From Psittacicella melopsittaci (GTDB lineage: Bacteria; Pseudomonadota; Gammaproteobacteria; Enterobacterales; Psittacicellaceae): a stretch of DNA of 54,126 nt. Location of the stretch: assembly GCF_003585925.1 (NCBI RefSeq), contig NZ_NRJH01000014.1, forward strand, positions 1 through 54,126, written 5' to 3'. The notes under the pieces were generated by a model. That model was not told the origin of the DNA. It was given only the letters and a program-made list of their open reading frames with translations, and made no database searches. A program made the position numbers and the translations under genes. Shown in pieces: positions 27,564-36,662 of this stretch (the stretch's first letter is position 1; every line of letters starts with the position of its first letter).

Positions 27564-28458
27564 AAAAAACCGCTCTTTCCACAAGGTCAGGAATGCCGAC
27601 CTTGAGGAACTAGCGGGAACTATTAACTTAGTTGTTCTAGGCACCACTACTCAACTACTCCCTTGGCTGCCTAAGTGGGACTATATCCGATAGCATGCAC
27701 TAGACACGGGTACCGTACGCCTGAGATAGTCCATGAGACCTCCCAGACTTGAACGAATAGCGCCTTGCCAAGTTCTTCATCTTTCGACCTAAAACTGTCG
27801 CAAATGCTTCCAATCATGGTATTTTTGAGCAAATGGATCTACCTAGGAAAGGGTTCAAGTTCTTTACTACCTTAAGCTAAGCATATCTTAGACCTAAGAA
27901 AATAGTTCTACCTAACTACCACGAGCAACTTACTTTGCTTCTGTAGTTAGGCTAAGCTACAAGGGGTCGCCCCACAAGCAGCCTAAAAACTAATACGGTA
28001 AGATCCCTTGTTAGCAGTTGACCATAAAAAATTAGGCTTTTCTACTGCGGTTTAGCCAACCGCCAACAAGACATCATCTAAGGCTTTGGACGCATAGATA
28101 TTTGAGACGAACCGAGCGATTTAAACTTGCTATAGTTATGCGAGGATCTAGTATCCAACACGCATCAAAAAATTGGTTCTTATAATTGAGCGCCAAAGTA
28201 ATGTAAAAAACTAAGCTTAATGCTTTTTTTAAAGTATTACCTTGTAAAACTTTGCAAAAAGGATTAAGAAAAAATGTCTAGGAAGAAGTTCTTGTTAACT
28301 GATGGGCAGAGCTAACTGATATCTACTCAAATTTGAACCCAGTAGAGATTTGCGAAAATAACTAAAACCACTTGGAGTAGATCAACTTTTATCTCTTAGA
28401 ATATGAGGTTTTGTTTTTATAATGGAGTTGAGGTATTAACGGGAACCTTCTCCTAGAC
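27564..28458 (-). ncRNA. Large structured RNA candidate, ~0.9 kb, with 3' terminator
   Basis: A chain of strong helices with no reading frame. In 5'-3' order on the minus strand: a 16-bp outer stem 28443-28458/28276-28291 (13 Watson-Crick pairs, two G-U, one mismatch) enclosing AGTAGA/TCTACT; competing stems at 28138-28142; GCGGTT/AACCGC (28047-28063) within CTTGTT/AACAAG; GGGG-CGA-CCCC (27963-27973); CCTAACTAC/GTAGTTAGG (27911-27951) enclosing AGCAA/TTGCT; GGACTAT/ATAGTCC (27678-27732) enclosing ACGG/CCGT; TAGGCA/TGCCTA (27638-27673). Last comes a compound hairpin 27570-27616 followed by UUUUUU (27564-27569). G-U pairs and the U-run set the strand. It shows no tmRNA, RNase P, 4.5S or 6S signature. 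Confidence 0.6.
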
Positions 28459-28607
28459 AAATAACAAACGAGATTAAGAATATGCTAAGACGAGAGTATT
28501 TTCTTTGGTTGCTAAGTATTTCGATCTAACATATGTCTCTTTTTCTATTTCTAGTTTAACACTATTTTGGGGTAAAAAAAGATAGGGCAACAAGTTTTAT
28601 TCTTTTT

Positions 28608-28623
28608 TGTGGCATGAGTCACA
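28608..28623. promoter_or_regulatory. CRP-like site, one mismatch
   Basis: TGTGG-CATGAG-TCACA, one mismatch from the TGTGA-N6-TCACA core. It lies about 150 bp upstream of the structured RNA candidate on its strand. Confidence 0.35.
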
Positions 28624-28849
28624 CTTTTTTGTTGCAAAAATGCCAATATTGATCAAAAAAGATCATTTTTGCTATATTTAACCGAGCTAAATACTCAAGA
28701 AATAGGACTTAAATTAAAAAATATAGCTTAATAATTTGAGGGGAAAGTTGGTTTTTTAAGCTTTTTGCCTTTGTTTTTAGTCTCTTTTTTAGATTTTTTT
28801 AGTTTTTTATTATTTCTTTTATTACTTTAGAGAAATAATGGCAAAAAAA

Positions 28850-29145
28850 GATGAGAAAGTAGACAAAAGAAAGTAAAAAAAAGATAGAGGAATAAAAAAA
28901 ACATAGAGAAAAGTTAATAAAAAGTCGGTTAGTCAAATAAAGGTAAGGAGGTGAGAAATAAGACAAAAGAAAGTAAAAAAAAAGATATGGGAATAAAAAA
29001 CATAGAGAAAAGTTAATAAAAGTCGGTTAGTCAAATAAAGGCAAAAAGATGAGAAAGTAGACAAAAGAAGGTAAAAGAAAGATAGAGGAATAAAAAAACA
29101 TAGAGAAAAGGTAAGAGAAAGTCGATTAGTCAGAAAAGTTAGGAA
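28850..29145. repeat. Three tandem ~100-bp A-rich repeats
   Basis: Anchor AGACAAAAGAAAGTAAAA recurs at 28861, 28961 and 29059, and the segment CATAGAGAAAAG...GTCGGTTAGTC repeats in each unit. Periods are 100 and 98 bp. Purine-rich on the plus strand and non-coding. Confidence 0.8.
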
Positions 29146-29220
29146 AATATGTTAGTCTGAAAAGTTAGGAAAATCTGTTAATCTGAAAAGTTAGAAACCT
29201 CTGTAAGTCCAAAAAGTTAA
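29129..29220. repeat. Four ~28-bp tandem repeats
   Basis: GTCTGAAAAGTTAGGAAAAT-type units follow directly after the 100-bp repeats, decaying towards 29220. Confidence 0.65.
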
Positions 29221-29738
29221 AAAAGTTAGATAAAAATAAATAACCAACCGCTTTTAATAACAAGACTAAAAATAATATAAAAAATACCTAACTTTAACGA
29301 ATAACTTATGGATAGTAGTTTCCCTGCTTTTCTACTTTGCTGTTCTTATAATCTTTTAGAGTTTACTTTAGATATAAGTTAACGAGGCAATTTGTTTACT
29401 TCAAATAAATGGTAGGGTTAAGTTGATCACAAATTATTAGTAATATCCTTACTAATAACTTACCAAAAATATCTCCTCCAAAAAATAAAAATCTCTAGAT
29501 ATTCTCTTTAATTTTCTCCCTTACGGAGAATTTTTTTGCCTCAAAAAGGAGCTAAAAACCTTGTAAAGTATAAGGGTTTTATTTTATTTAAGTAGTACCT
29601 AAAATGGCTATTATTGTTTCATTTTAGGTATTGTGACTTAAGACAAAGCCGATAATATCGTACTTTTTCTTAATTGCTTGAGGATAAAAAACAAAAAAAT
29701 TAAGGTATTTTAGTTATAAGTGGGTTTTTGCGCAAAAG
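29221..29738. other. Non-coding region with three hairpins
   Basis: A perfect 10-bp stem TTATTAGTAA/TTACTAATAA (29434-29458), a terminator-like TTCTCC-CTTAC-GGAGAA plus seven T (29514-29537), and a perfect 11-bp stem TACCTAAAATG/CATTTTAGGTA (29596-29630). The second looks like a plus-strand terminator with no gene before it. Confidence 0.45.
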
Positions 29739-29754
29739 TGTGACGTAGATCACA
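29739..29754. promoter_or_regulatory. CRP-binding site
   Basis: TGTGACGTAGATCACA matches the TGTGA-N6-TCACA core exactly. It lies about 500 bp before the secondary alcohol dehydrogenase, suggesting catabolite control of this region. Confidence 0.6.
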
Positions 29755-30251
29755 GAATAAGAAAAAAGTTTTTGTGAGTTTTTGATCGAAATTAATCAGA
29801 AAACTGGTCATAATTCACACTTTTTGTAAATAAAATTGAATTTTCAAGAAGCCTTTTTGGGTTTATGCTTATTTATCACGGGTAAAGCATTTCACAAAAA
29901 GTGGGCAAATGTCATGTTTTTAGAAAAAATTGTGACAAATTCCCGAAAAAAATAGGTTGGACATAAACTTGGTAAAAGAACTAAAATAAAGAAAGAAAAA
30001 ATATAAAATAATTTTAAAGTTTAAACTGAGGTTTAAGGTAATTGTCTTGTTCTTTTATTTTAAATTCCAGTATACCTAGTTCAAGGCTTTTATCCTTCCT
30101 TTAACATTATTTATATTTTTTTGGTAGCTGAGGCTACTTGCAGTTAGAATCTTCATGTTCTCAGAAAATAAAATTGAGAGTTCTCTCTCATTACAAGCAA
30201 CAATATGCATAATTTCATTAGAAATTAGCAAAAAAAAATGAGATTCTAATT

Positions 30252-31358
30252 ATGACTAAAATGATGAAAGCAGCGGTATTTGTGGAAAAAGGTCGTATCG
30301 AGTTAACTGATAAACCTATTCCAGATGTAGGTCCAAATGATGCCTTAGTACGCATTACTACAACTACAATTTGTGGTACTGACGTGCACATCCTTAAAGG
30401 CGAATACCCTGTTGCTAAAGGTTTAACTGTAGGACATGAACCTGTAGGTGTTATCGAAAAATTAGGTTCGAATGTAAAAGGTTACCACGAAGGGCAAAGA
30501 GTTATTGCTGGTGCTATCTGTCCTAGCTTTACTTCTTACCCATGTCAAGATGGTTTCCCTTCACAAGATGGTTCATACCTATTAAACGAAGACGGCACTT
30601 GTTCATGCCACGGTTATAAAGCAACTGCAGGCTGGCGTTTTGGTAATATTATTGACGGTACTCAAGCAGAATATGTTTTAGTACCAGATGCACAAGCAAA
30701 CTTAGCACCTATTCCAGATGGTTTAACCGACGAAGAAGTGCTAATGTGTCCTGATATTATGTCAACTGGTTTTAAAGGGGCTGAAAATGCTGATATTAAA
30801 ATCGGTGATATAGTGGCTGTATTTGCTCAAGGTCCAATTGGTCTTTGTGCAACTGCAGGGGCAAAATTAAGAGGTGCAAGTGTAATTATCGCTATCGATG
30901 GTAATGATGAGCGTTTAGCGATTGCAAAAAACCTAGGGGCTACAGTTACTTTAAACTTCCGTAACTGCGATATAGTTGACGAAATTATGAAATTAACTGG
31001 TGGTCGTGGGGTAGATTCTGCAATTGAAGCTCTAGGAACACAAAGAACCTTTGAGCAAGCTTTAGCTATCTTAAAACCAGGCGGTACTTTATCGAGTTTA
31101 GGTGTTTACTCAGATGACCTAACCATTCCATTAAAATACTTTGCAGCAGGTCTGGGCGATCATACTATTCGTACAGCTCTATGTCCTGGCGGTAAAGAAA
31201 GAATGCGTCGTCTATTAAATGTTCTAGATTCAAGAACAATTGACTTAAAACCTCTGGTAACTCATACCTATGCTCTTGATGATATAGTTGAGGCATATGA
31301 CCTCTTTGCAAATCAACGTGACGGGGTATTAAAAGTAGCAATTAAACCAAAAAAATAG
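30252..31358 (+). CDS. Zinc-dependent secondary alcohol dehydrogenase
   Basis: 368 residues, MDR superfamily. Catalytic zinc ligands are C41 (ICGTD), H62-E63 (VGHEP) and D168 (CPDIMSTGF). An Asp at the last position and the closing motif ALCPGGKERMRRLL are typical of the isopropanol/secondary alcohol dehydrogenase branch (Thermoanaerobacter/Clostridium SADH type). D216 at the end of the second Rossmann strand (IAIDGN) points to NAD(H) rather than the NADP(H) of classical SADH. A loop at 88-130 with four cysteines (C90, C98, C117, C119) replaces the standard structural-zinc lobe. A consensus CRP site lies upstream. Likely role: interconversion of small ketones or aldehydes and alcohols in fermentation. 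Confidence 0.85.
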   Translation: MTKMMKAAVFVEKGRIELTDKPIPDVGPNDALVRITTTTICGTDVHILKGEYPVAKGLTVGHEPVGVIEKLGSNVKGYHEGQRVIAGAICPSFTSYPCQDGFPSQDGSYLLNEDGTCSCHGYKATAGWRFGNIIDGTQAEYVLVPDAQANLAPIPDGLTDEEVLMCPDIMSTGFKGAENADIKIGDIVAVFAQGPIGLCATAGAKLRGASVIIAIDGNDERLAIAKNLGATVTLNFRNCDIVDEIMKLTGGRGVDSAIEALGTQRTFEQALAILKPGGTLSSLGVYSDDLTIPLKYFAAGLGDHTIRTALCPGGKERMRRLLNVLDSRTIDLKPLVTHTYALDDIVEAYDLFANQRDGVLKVAIKPKK

Positions 31359-31554
31359 TTTAGTTTCTCTTTAAAAAATCTTTAAAAAAGTTAATTATTT
31401 CTGCTAATATAGAAGTAATAAATGATTAATTTTTCTCGCTTAAGGCTAGGTAGAAAATTTAATCCCTATCTAGCTTTAAGTGATCCCCTCTTACTCAGCT
31501 TTTTCTTTTAAAGAAACTGAAAAGTAAGCACTTGATCTACATAAAGGAGGACCT

Positions 31555-31815
31555 ATGTCTCAAAGCCAAACTTCAGTTGTTCCAGCAGTTGAACGTCCAT
31601 CTTTTTTAAACCGTTTAGCTCTAGCATTATTTGCAGTTTTAGTGGTAGTAGCAGGAGTATTTATTTCTCTAGCAGCTATTGCCCTTGCAGCTAGCATCAT
31701 TGGTTTCTTATTATCTGTAGCTGTTGGCTTAGCTGCTATAGTTGCAGGTGCTTTAGTATTGCTTATTGCAGGTACTAAAATTGGGATTATTTTCAGTGAT
31801 TTATTCAAAAAATAA
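31555..31815 (+). CDS. Small two-TM membrane protein
   Basis: 86 residues with two hydrophobic segments (about 18-48 and 49-74, Ala/Val/Leu/Ile-rich) and a short basic end, IIFSDLFKK. AAAGGAGG lies 4 nt before the ATG, one of the best ribosome sites in the window, so it is probably well translated. Not recognised as a known family. It stands alone between two dehydrogenase genes. Confidence 0.7.
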   Translation: MSQSQTSVVPAVERPSFLNRLALALFAVLVVVAGVFISLAAIALAASIIGFLLSVAVGLAAIVAGALVLLIAGTKIGIIFSDLFKK

Positions 31816-31848
31816 TCAATTAATTTAATTTCGGTATACTGGTTTATG

Positions 31849-31886
31849 TTTTGCTTAGCTCTAAGCAAAATATGAACCTTTTTTTT
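31849..31886 (+). terminator. Probable terminator after the small membrane protein
   Basis: TTTTGCTTAG-CT-CTAAGCAAAA, then TATGAACC and eight T. Confidence 0.55.
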
Positions 31887-32296
31887 ATTTTAGTTTTGCT
31901 AAAAAAGCTAAAATTACGCTTATTTTTGTCCTCATTTTTAAGCTAGAGGTTATTAAAATCTAAATAAAGCTGACTATTTTACTTATCTATTTAACAAATG
32001 CACAAAAAGTTTTACATTTTTTGCGTAAAATTTGAGGAAATTAGCGAGCTTTTTTTCACAAAAATTTAAATATTTTTAACCTAAAAGAAAATAGTTCTCA
32101 GGGTAATGAGGATCTGCAGTTAAGTAAGTTAAGCAAAATTAAGCAGAAAATTTTGCTTGTGAAAAACTTAACGCCTCAGAGCTTAAATAAAATTTAGATT
32201 TGGTTAATTAATTTAATAGTTTTACAATGATGACAAAAGTAATTACTGTTGAGTTGCAAAAAGACCGCATGCACTTATCCCAACTTTAACAGTTAA

Positions 32297-32330
32297 GTGA
32301 CGTATTTGTACCGAGGTACTTGTTAGTCAC
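32297..32330 (+). promoter_or_regulatory. Hairpin in the adhP leader
   Basis: GTGAC/GTCAC arms (32297-32301, 32326-32330) enclose GTACC-GA-GGTAC. It lies about 70 nt before the adhP ATG in an otherwise gene-free stretch (31887-32397), and may be an operator or a leader hairpin. Confidence 0.35.
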
Positions 32331-32397
32331 ATGTTCTTTACCAACCCCAAGTTTAACAATTTTGCAAGACTATCTTGCATTTTTAGGAGTAAAAAAC

Positions 32398-33465
32398 ATG
32401 ACTAAACTAATGAAAGCAGCAGTTGTTAACCAAGCTGGTGACGGTGTAGAAGTAGTAGAAAAAGCAGTGCCAACTCCAGGTATTGGACAAGCTTTAGTAC
32501 AAGTTGAATACTGTGGTGTTTGTCACACTGACTTACACGTTGCTGCCGGTGACTATGGTAAAAAACCAGGTGTTGTTTTAGGTCACGAAGGTATAGGTAA
32601 AGTAGTAGAATTAGGTGAAGGGGTACATAACCTTAAAGTAGGTGATCGTGTGTCTATCGCTTGGTTCTATAGTGGTTGTGGCGTATGTGAATACTGTGTA
32701 ACAGGTAGAGAGACTTTCTGTCGTGAAGTAAAAAATGCGGGTTACTCAGTAGACGGAGCTATGGCGGAATACTGCTTAGTAGAAGACAACTATGCAGTTA
32801 AAGTGCCAGACGCTTTAGATCCAGTACAAGCTTCTTCAATTACTTGTGCGGGGGTAACTACTTATAAAGGCGTTAAAGTATCTAACGTTAAAGCAGGACA
32901 ATGGTTAGTAGTATTTGGTGCTGGTGGTTTAGGTAACCTCGGGGTACAATACGCTAAAGCTCTTGGTCTACGCGTAATTGCGGTAGATATTAACGATGAC
33001 AAACTAGCTCTAGCTAAAGAAGTTGGTGCTGAAGTAGTTATCAATGGAAAAAAAGAAGATACAGTTGCACGTATTAAAGAAATTACCGACGGTGGAGCTC
33101 AAGGGGTAATTTGTACTGCTGTATCAAAAATTGCTTTCAACCAAGCAGTTGATGCAGTACGTCCAGGCGGTCGTGTAGTATGTATTGGTTTACCACCTGA
33201 TACTATGGACTTATCAATCCCACGTTTAGTGTTTGATGGTATCGAAGTAGTAGGTTCATTAGTAGGTACACGTGAAGATCTTGCTGAAGCATTTGACTTT
33301 GGTGCACGTGGCTTAGTAAAACCTGTAGTAGAAACTTGCCCTGTAGATGCAGTAGGTCAAGTATTCGAAGAAATGCATGCTGGTAAGATCCAAGGTCGTA
33401 AAGTATTAGACTTTACTAAAGAAGCTCATGCTTGTGGCTGTGGTTGTGCTCATCATCACCACTAA
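32398..33465 (+). CDS. adhP: Alcohol dehydrogenase AdhP with Cys/His-rich C-terminal tail
   Basis: I start at ATG 32398 ([10 protein letters not shown]), preceded by AGGAG; the longer frame to 32320 adds non-homologous residues. 355 residues. Catalytic zinc: C42, H63, E64. Structural zinc: C94, C97, C100 and C108. NAD site: GAGGLGNLG, then D at VIAVDIN. This is the ethanol-active, propanol-preferring AdhP group (E. coli 336 residues), producing or consuming ethanol and acetaldehyde. The added end, [12 protein letters not shown], has three Cys and five His and resembles a metal-binding tag. It is encoded contiguously before the stop, with no sign of frameshift. Confidence 0.92.
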   Translation: MTKLMKAAVVNQAGDGVEVVEKAVPTPGIGQALVQVEYCGVCHTDLHVAAGDYGKKPGVVLGHEGIGKVVELGEGVHNLKVGDRVSIAWFYSGCGVCEYCVTGRETFCREVKNAGYSVDGAMAEYCLVEDNYAVKVPDALDPVQASSITCAGVTTYKGVKVSNVKAGQWLVVFGAGGLGNLGVQYAKALGLRVIAVDINDDKLALAKEVGAEVVINGKKEDTVARIKEITDGGAQGVICTAVSKIAFNQAVDAVRPGGRVVCIGLPPDTMDLSIPRLVFDGIEVVGSLVGTREDLAEAFDFGARGLVKPVVETCPVDAVGQVFEEMHAGKIQGRKVLDFTKEAHACGCGCAHHHH

Positions 33466-33488
33466 TTTAACTAACTAAGATAAGAATT

Positions 33489-33516
33489 AAGGCTTCTAGC
33501 GGTTGCTAGAAGCCTT
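33489..33516. terminator. Bidirectional terminator, adhP and array member C
   Basis: Perfect 12-bp stem AAGGCTTCTAGC/GCTAGAAGCCTT between convergent genes. Confidence 0.85.
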
Positions 33517-33520
33517 GATT

Positions 33521-34129
33521 TTATTCAGGTAAACTTTGCACAATAGTTATGCGAAATGATTCTTTTACATTAGGAAAAATGCCTTCCTTGACATAATGTT
33601 CATAGCTAGGTAAAGCATAGGTAAATTTTAGGGGAGCCTTAGCAGCTATGTTTTGCAAGGTTGGCACATTTTGCGTAATGGCAGCTAAACTATAAGAGTA
33701 AACATAGTCAGGACTATTACCTGCAAGAGAGTAAACTAAAATAGTTTTAGCACATAGATGTTGGTATTCACGATCGAGTTCTCTTAGAGTATTACGATCA
33801 AGCGTATTTTTTAAGTTTTCACAAGTTTGATAGACTTTAAGAAAACTCTCAACCGAGGCAGAAGTATAGCCATTTTCTACAGTAAGGCTATAGCTCTTAT
33901 TTAGAGGTAAGAAAAACTTAGTTATTAATAGCTCTTGAAAATCTGCATAGCTAAGAGCCTTACCTTGGTTGGGACCGATAAATTCTTTGGGAAGAAATTC
34001 ATTAACTATTGCTAAATAGTCCGAATTCTCTTTTACTAAATTATTTAGTTGTGCCTGAGGAATGGAGTTCGCTGCTAAACTAGCAGTGGCAATAGCCCCG
34101 AAGCAGAGGCTAAGAAGTAACTTACGCAT
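33521..34129 (-). CDS. Exported DPR-family protein, member C
   Basis: 202 residues. Signal peptide MRKLLLSLCFGAIATASLA. A divergent member: the DPR motif is replaced by SASV near 91-94, but PLNKSYSL, cysteines at 103 and 126 and the FTYALPSYEHYV block align with the family. AAGGAG lies 7-8 nt before the ATG. It is the last gene of the array in the direction of transcription, convergent with adhP. Function unknown. Confidence 0.72.
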   Translation of the reverse strand: MRKLLLSLCFGAIATASLAANSIPQAQLNNLVKENSDYLAIVNEFLPKEFIGPNQGKALSYADFQELLITKFFLPLNKSYSLTVENGYTSASVESFLKVYQTCENLKNTLDRNTLRELDREYQHLCAKTILVYSLAGNSPDYVYSYSLAAITQNVPTLQNIAAKAPLKFTYALPSYEHYVKEGIFPNVKESFRITIVQSLPE

Positions 34130-34239
34130 GGTATAACTCCTTAGAGTAGGTTAAAAAAGAGTTGGTACTTTTATTATAGCCAAGTTAATTTAAGTACAAG
34201 TGATTATTTTCCTAAAAGTGGGCAAAGATCACACTTTTT

Positions 34240-34893
34240 TTAATCGGCAATCAATTGGACTTTGTAAATAGTTTCAATAGTTTGGCGCGTACTTGCATCG
34301 GCATAGAGTCTATTGCCTGGAATATATAAGGCAAAACCTAATTTATAGGCACCTGGATTTTTAGGAATTTGTAATAAAGCCTTTTGTTTAGTAGTAAGAG
34401 GCTGTTTTTTGTCCTCGAGATCGGCAACTTTAAATAAAGTGCCAAAGAGAGCTAAAGAATATAAAGCATTACTATTGAGTTCGGCAATAACATAGAGGCG
34501 ACTAACAGTTTTACAGCTTTGACTTAGTTGAGCAAAATCTTGTCCACGAGCAATAAATTCAAGGCACACTTGGGAGAGGTTAACCAGATTGGTTATGCGT
34601 GGATCCGAAGTGTAAGTTAAGCCTTGCAACGAATAGTATTGATTAAAATCAGCTAAAAGTTGGGTTGAGGCAAGACGCAAAAAACTTTGGGCAGTTAGTT
34701 GTTTACCGCCATTAACTCTAACAAAGTTAACGAGTTTTGTTCTGAGGTTGGTTACGGTATCGGTATTTAGTTTTTCAAGGCGTTGAAATTCTTGTTGTAA
34801 TTGTTTATCTGAGTAGTTACTATAGTTAGGAGTAGCTATAACGCCTAAAGATGTTAGAGCCAAAGCTATAGTTAAAAGAGGTTTACTTAGCAT
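34240..34893 (-). CDS. Exported DPR-family protein, member D
   Basis: 217 residues from the ATG at 34893, 7 nt after AAGGAG; the GTG two codons earlier would overlap that site. Signal peptide ends near GVIA (residue 20). Then NYSNYSDKQLQQEFQRLE, the repeat-family opening, ADFNQYYSLQGLTYTSDPRI with DPR at 97-99, cysteines at 110 and 127, and LALFGT near 147. No terminator is obvious downstream, so it may read into member C. Function unknown. Confidence 0.78.
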   Translation of the reverse strand: MLSKPLLTIALALTSLGVIATPNYSNYSDKQLQQEFQRLEKLNTDTVTNLRTKLVNFVRVNGGKQLTAQSFLRLASTQLLADFNQYYSLQGLTYTSDPRITNLVNLSQVCLEFIARGQDFAQLSQSCKTVSRLYVIAELNSNALYSLALFGTLFKVADLEDKKQPLTTKQKALLQIPKNPGAYKLGFALYIPGNRLYADASTRQTIETIYKVQLIAD

Positions 34894-35149
34894 AATCACT
34901 CTCCTTAGGGTTAAGTAAAAGGTTTTCTCTAGCTATTTACGGATAATTAGCTTAAAGCTAAGGTAAAGATTAATGACTAATTGTTTAAATAATTAACCTA
35001 AGTTAGGGGGAGAGAAAAAAGCAGAGGTGCCAAAAAGCAAAAAATAAATAACCAAGAAAATTTGTCTATTCTTCTATTATATCCAAGGAAAAATATTTTT
35101 CCGAAAAAACCGAGGCTTAACCTCGGATTTTTTAAGTGCTATTTTTATT
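34894..35149 (-). promoter_or_regulatory. Intergenic D-E with member E terminator
   Basis: CCGAGG-CTTAA-CCTCGG (35110-35126) with a U-run on the minus strand (35104-35109) terminates member E. The remainder is AT-rich leader for member D. Confidence 0.7.
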
Positions 35150-35809
35150 TTATTCCGCAGAATTAGGTAAAAGATGAACCTTGTAAGCTGCATAGATAGA
35201 TTTTTTCATATTATCTTTTAAGTAGACTTGTTCATCAGGTATTTTTGCTTTAAAGCCCAAATCCATATTATCAAGATTCTCTACTGTATTAAGAAGAGCC
35301 TGTTGGTTTGCTTGCAGAGGAATATTATTGTGTTCTTGCACATAAGCATTAAATGAAGTACCAACAATTATTAATGACTGGAGTAAATCACGATCAAAAT
35401 AGGCTAAGAGGTAAATCGGAAAAACCGTACTACAGGTTTGATTTGGGGACTCGTAGTTATTCCTAATACTCAAATGATAACAAACATCAGCAAGGTTAAC
35501 GAGGTTAGTTATGCGAGGATCTTGACGATAAGTAGTAGGAGTAATGGTAAAGTTTTGATTTAGGTCGGCAAGAATATAGCCTGTAGCAAGAGATAAAAAT
35601 CTATCTACAGAAAACTCTCTTTCCCCAAAATCTGTGGCAAAGTTATTAATTTCTTCTTTGAGATAAGCTAAAGTAGTTGCATTTGCTTGCTCGAGTTTAG
35701 TAAATTCTTGCTGCAATTGAGCATCGCTGTATTGGCGGTAATTAGGAGCTGCCATAGCTCCTAAAGTAGTTAGAGCTAAGGTGGCGGTGAGAATAAATTT
35801 ACGTAACAT
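35150..35809 (-). CDS. Exported DPR-family protein, member E
   Basis: 219 residues. Signal peptide MLRKFILTATLALTTLGAMA. A canonical member: NYRQYSDAQLQQEFTKLEQ, ADLNQNFTITPTTYRQDPRI (DPR 97-99), cysteines at 110 and 126, LQSLIIVGT, MDLGFKAKIP and YKVHLLP at the end. It is closest by eye to members D, F and G. Terminator at 35104-35126. Function unknown. Confidence 0.8.
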   Translation of the reverse strand: MLRKFILTATLALTTLGAMAAPNYRQYSDAQLQQEFTKLEQANATTLAYLKEEINNFATDFGEREFSVDRFLSLATGYILADLNQNFTITPTTYRQDPRITNLVNLADVCYHLSIRNNYESPNQTCSTVFPIYLLAYFDRDLLQSLIIVGTSFNAYVQEHNNIPLQANQQALLNTVENLDNMDLGFKAKIPDEQVYLKDNMKKSIYAAYKVHLLPNSAE

Positions 35810-35913
35810 AGTTTTAATTAAGAGTTGTCTATAAGTTTTATTATAGGCAAAATTTATGTAAAATAGCGAATATTTTATAAGTAGGTAAAAAAGTAATCTC
35901 CGCTAATAAAAGT

Positions 35914-35947
35914 AAACACCTAGGCTGATTGTGCAGGCTAGGTGTTT
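35914..35947 (-). terminator. Member F terminator
   Basis: Arms AAACACCTAG/CTAGGTGTTT around a 14-nt loop, immediately after the member F stop codon on the minus strand. Confidence 0.7.
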
Positions 35948-35954
35948 TAGATTA

Positions 35955-36614
35955 CTATTGATCCGGAACTAGGTCTACATTGTAAGATTCTTTAAATACC
36001 TCATTACGTTTTTTGTCATAGTATACGGAAAAAGGTGGGAGTTTAAACGTAAAACCAAAATCAATAGAGCCAACGTATTTATTAAGTAAGCCAATTAAAG
36101 CAAGTTCCTTATTACTAAGAGGCTCATTTTTACTTTGTTTAAGTTGAGCATCTACTATAGAGCCATAAGTAGCAATAGTTAAAAGAGCGTCTGGATCGAA
36201 GTCAGCAATAAGATAAATTAATAGTGCGGATTTACAATGTACTGTTAGCTCGTCATAACTTTGTATATATTTAGTTAAGTGATAGCAAGTATCAAACAGT
36301 TTTACTATATCGATGATACGAGGATCTGCCCGATAAGTATTCCCATTTAATGTGTAATTTTCATTAAAATAGGAAAAGAGTATATAAGAAGATAGCTCTA
36401 AAAATTCTTTAGCATTAGCTTGACGTCCATTATGCAATTTTTTTAGAATATTTAAATTAAAGTTAATCATAATTAGGTTTACGTCAGTTAGGGGCACTAA
36501 ACGTTGAAGCTCTTGTTGCAATTGGGTATAAGAATAGTTTTCATATTTTGGAATTGCTTGTACCCCTAGAGTGCTAATTCCTAGACCTAGGGCAAGTAAA
36601 GTTTTACCTAGCAT
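35955..36614 (-). CDS. Exported DPR-family protein, member F
   Basis: 219 residues from ATG 36614, 7 nt after AGGAG; an upstream ATG at 36641 lacks a ribosome site and would spoil the signal peptide. Signal peptide ends VQA. Core: NYSYTQLQQELQRL, SYFNENYTLNGNTYRADPRI (DPR 97-99), cysteines 110 and 127, IDFGFTFKLP. It starts 49 nt after member G with no terminator between, so H-G-F is probably one operon. Function unknown. Confidence 0.8.
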   Translation of the reverse strand: MLGKTLLALGLGISTLGVQAIPKYENYSYTQLQQELQRLVPLTDVNLIMINFNLNILKKLHNGRQANAKEFLELSSYILFSYFNENYTLNGNTYRADPRIIDIVKLFDTCYHLTKYIQSYDELTVHCKSALLIYLIADFDPDALLTIATYGSIVDAQLKQSKNEPLSNKELALIGLLNKYVGSIDFGFTFKLPPFSVYYDKKRNEVFKESYNVDLVPDQ

Positions 36615-36662
36615 ATTTATTCTCCTTGCAGAGAAGTACATTTTAAGTTGAGATAAGGCAGA

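Noticed and set aside
27678..27732. Group I intron P7-like pair (GGACTAT with ATAGTCC)
   Set aside because: The neighbouring P, Q and G-binding elements and a split host gene are absent. It reads as an ordinary helix in a longer structure.
27740..27870. tRNA-like T-arm strings (GTTCAAG, TTGAAC)
   Set aside because: The arms do not pair, and there is no acceptor stem, anticodon arm or CCA end at the right distances.
27560..28470. Match of the structured region to tmRNA, RNase P RNA, 4.5S or 6S RNA
   Set aside because: No tag frame ending in an ALAA-like stop, no RNase P core such as GAGGAAAGTCC, no SRP tetraloop region and no 6S bubble. It is also too long.
28850..29220. CRISPR array
   Set aside because: Units are contiguous with no unique spacers, and no cas gene is present.
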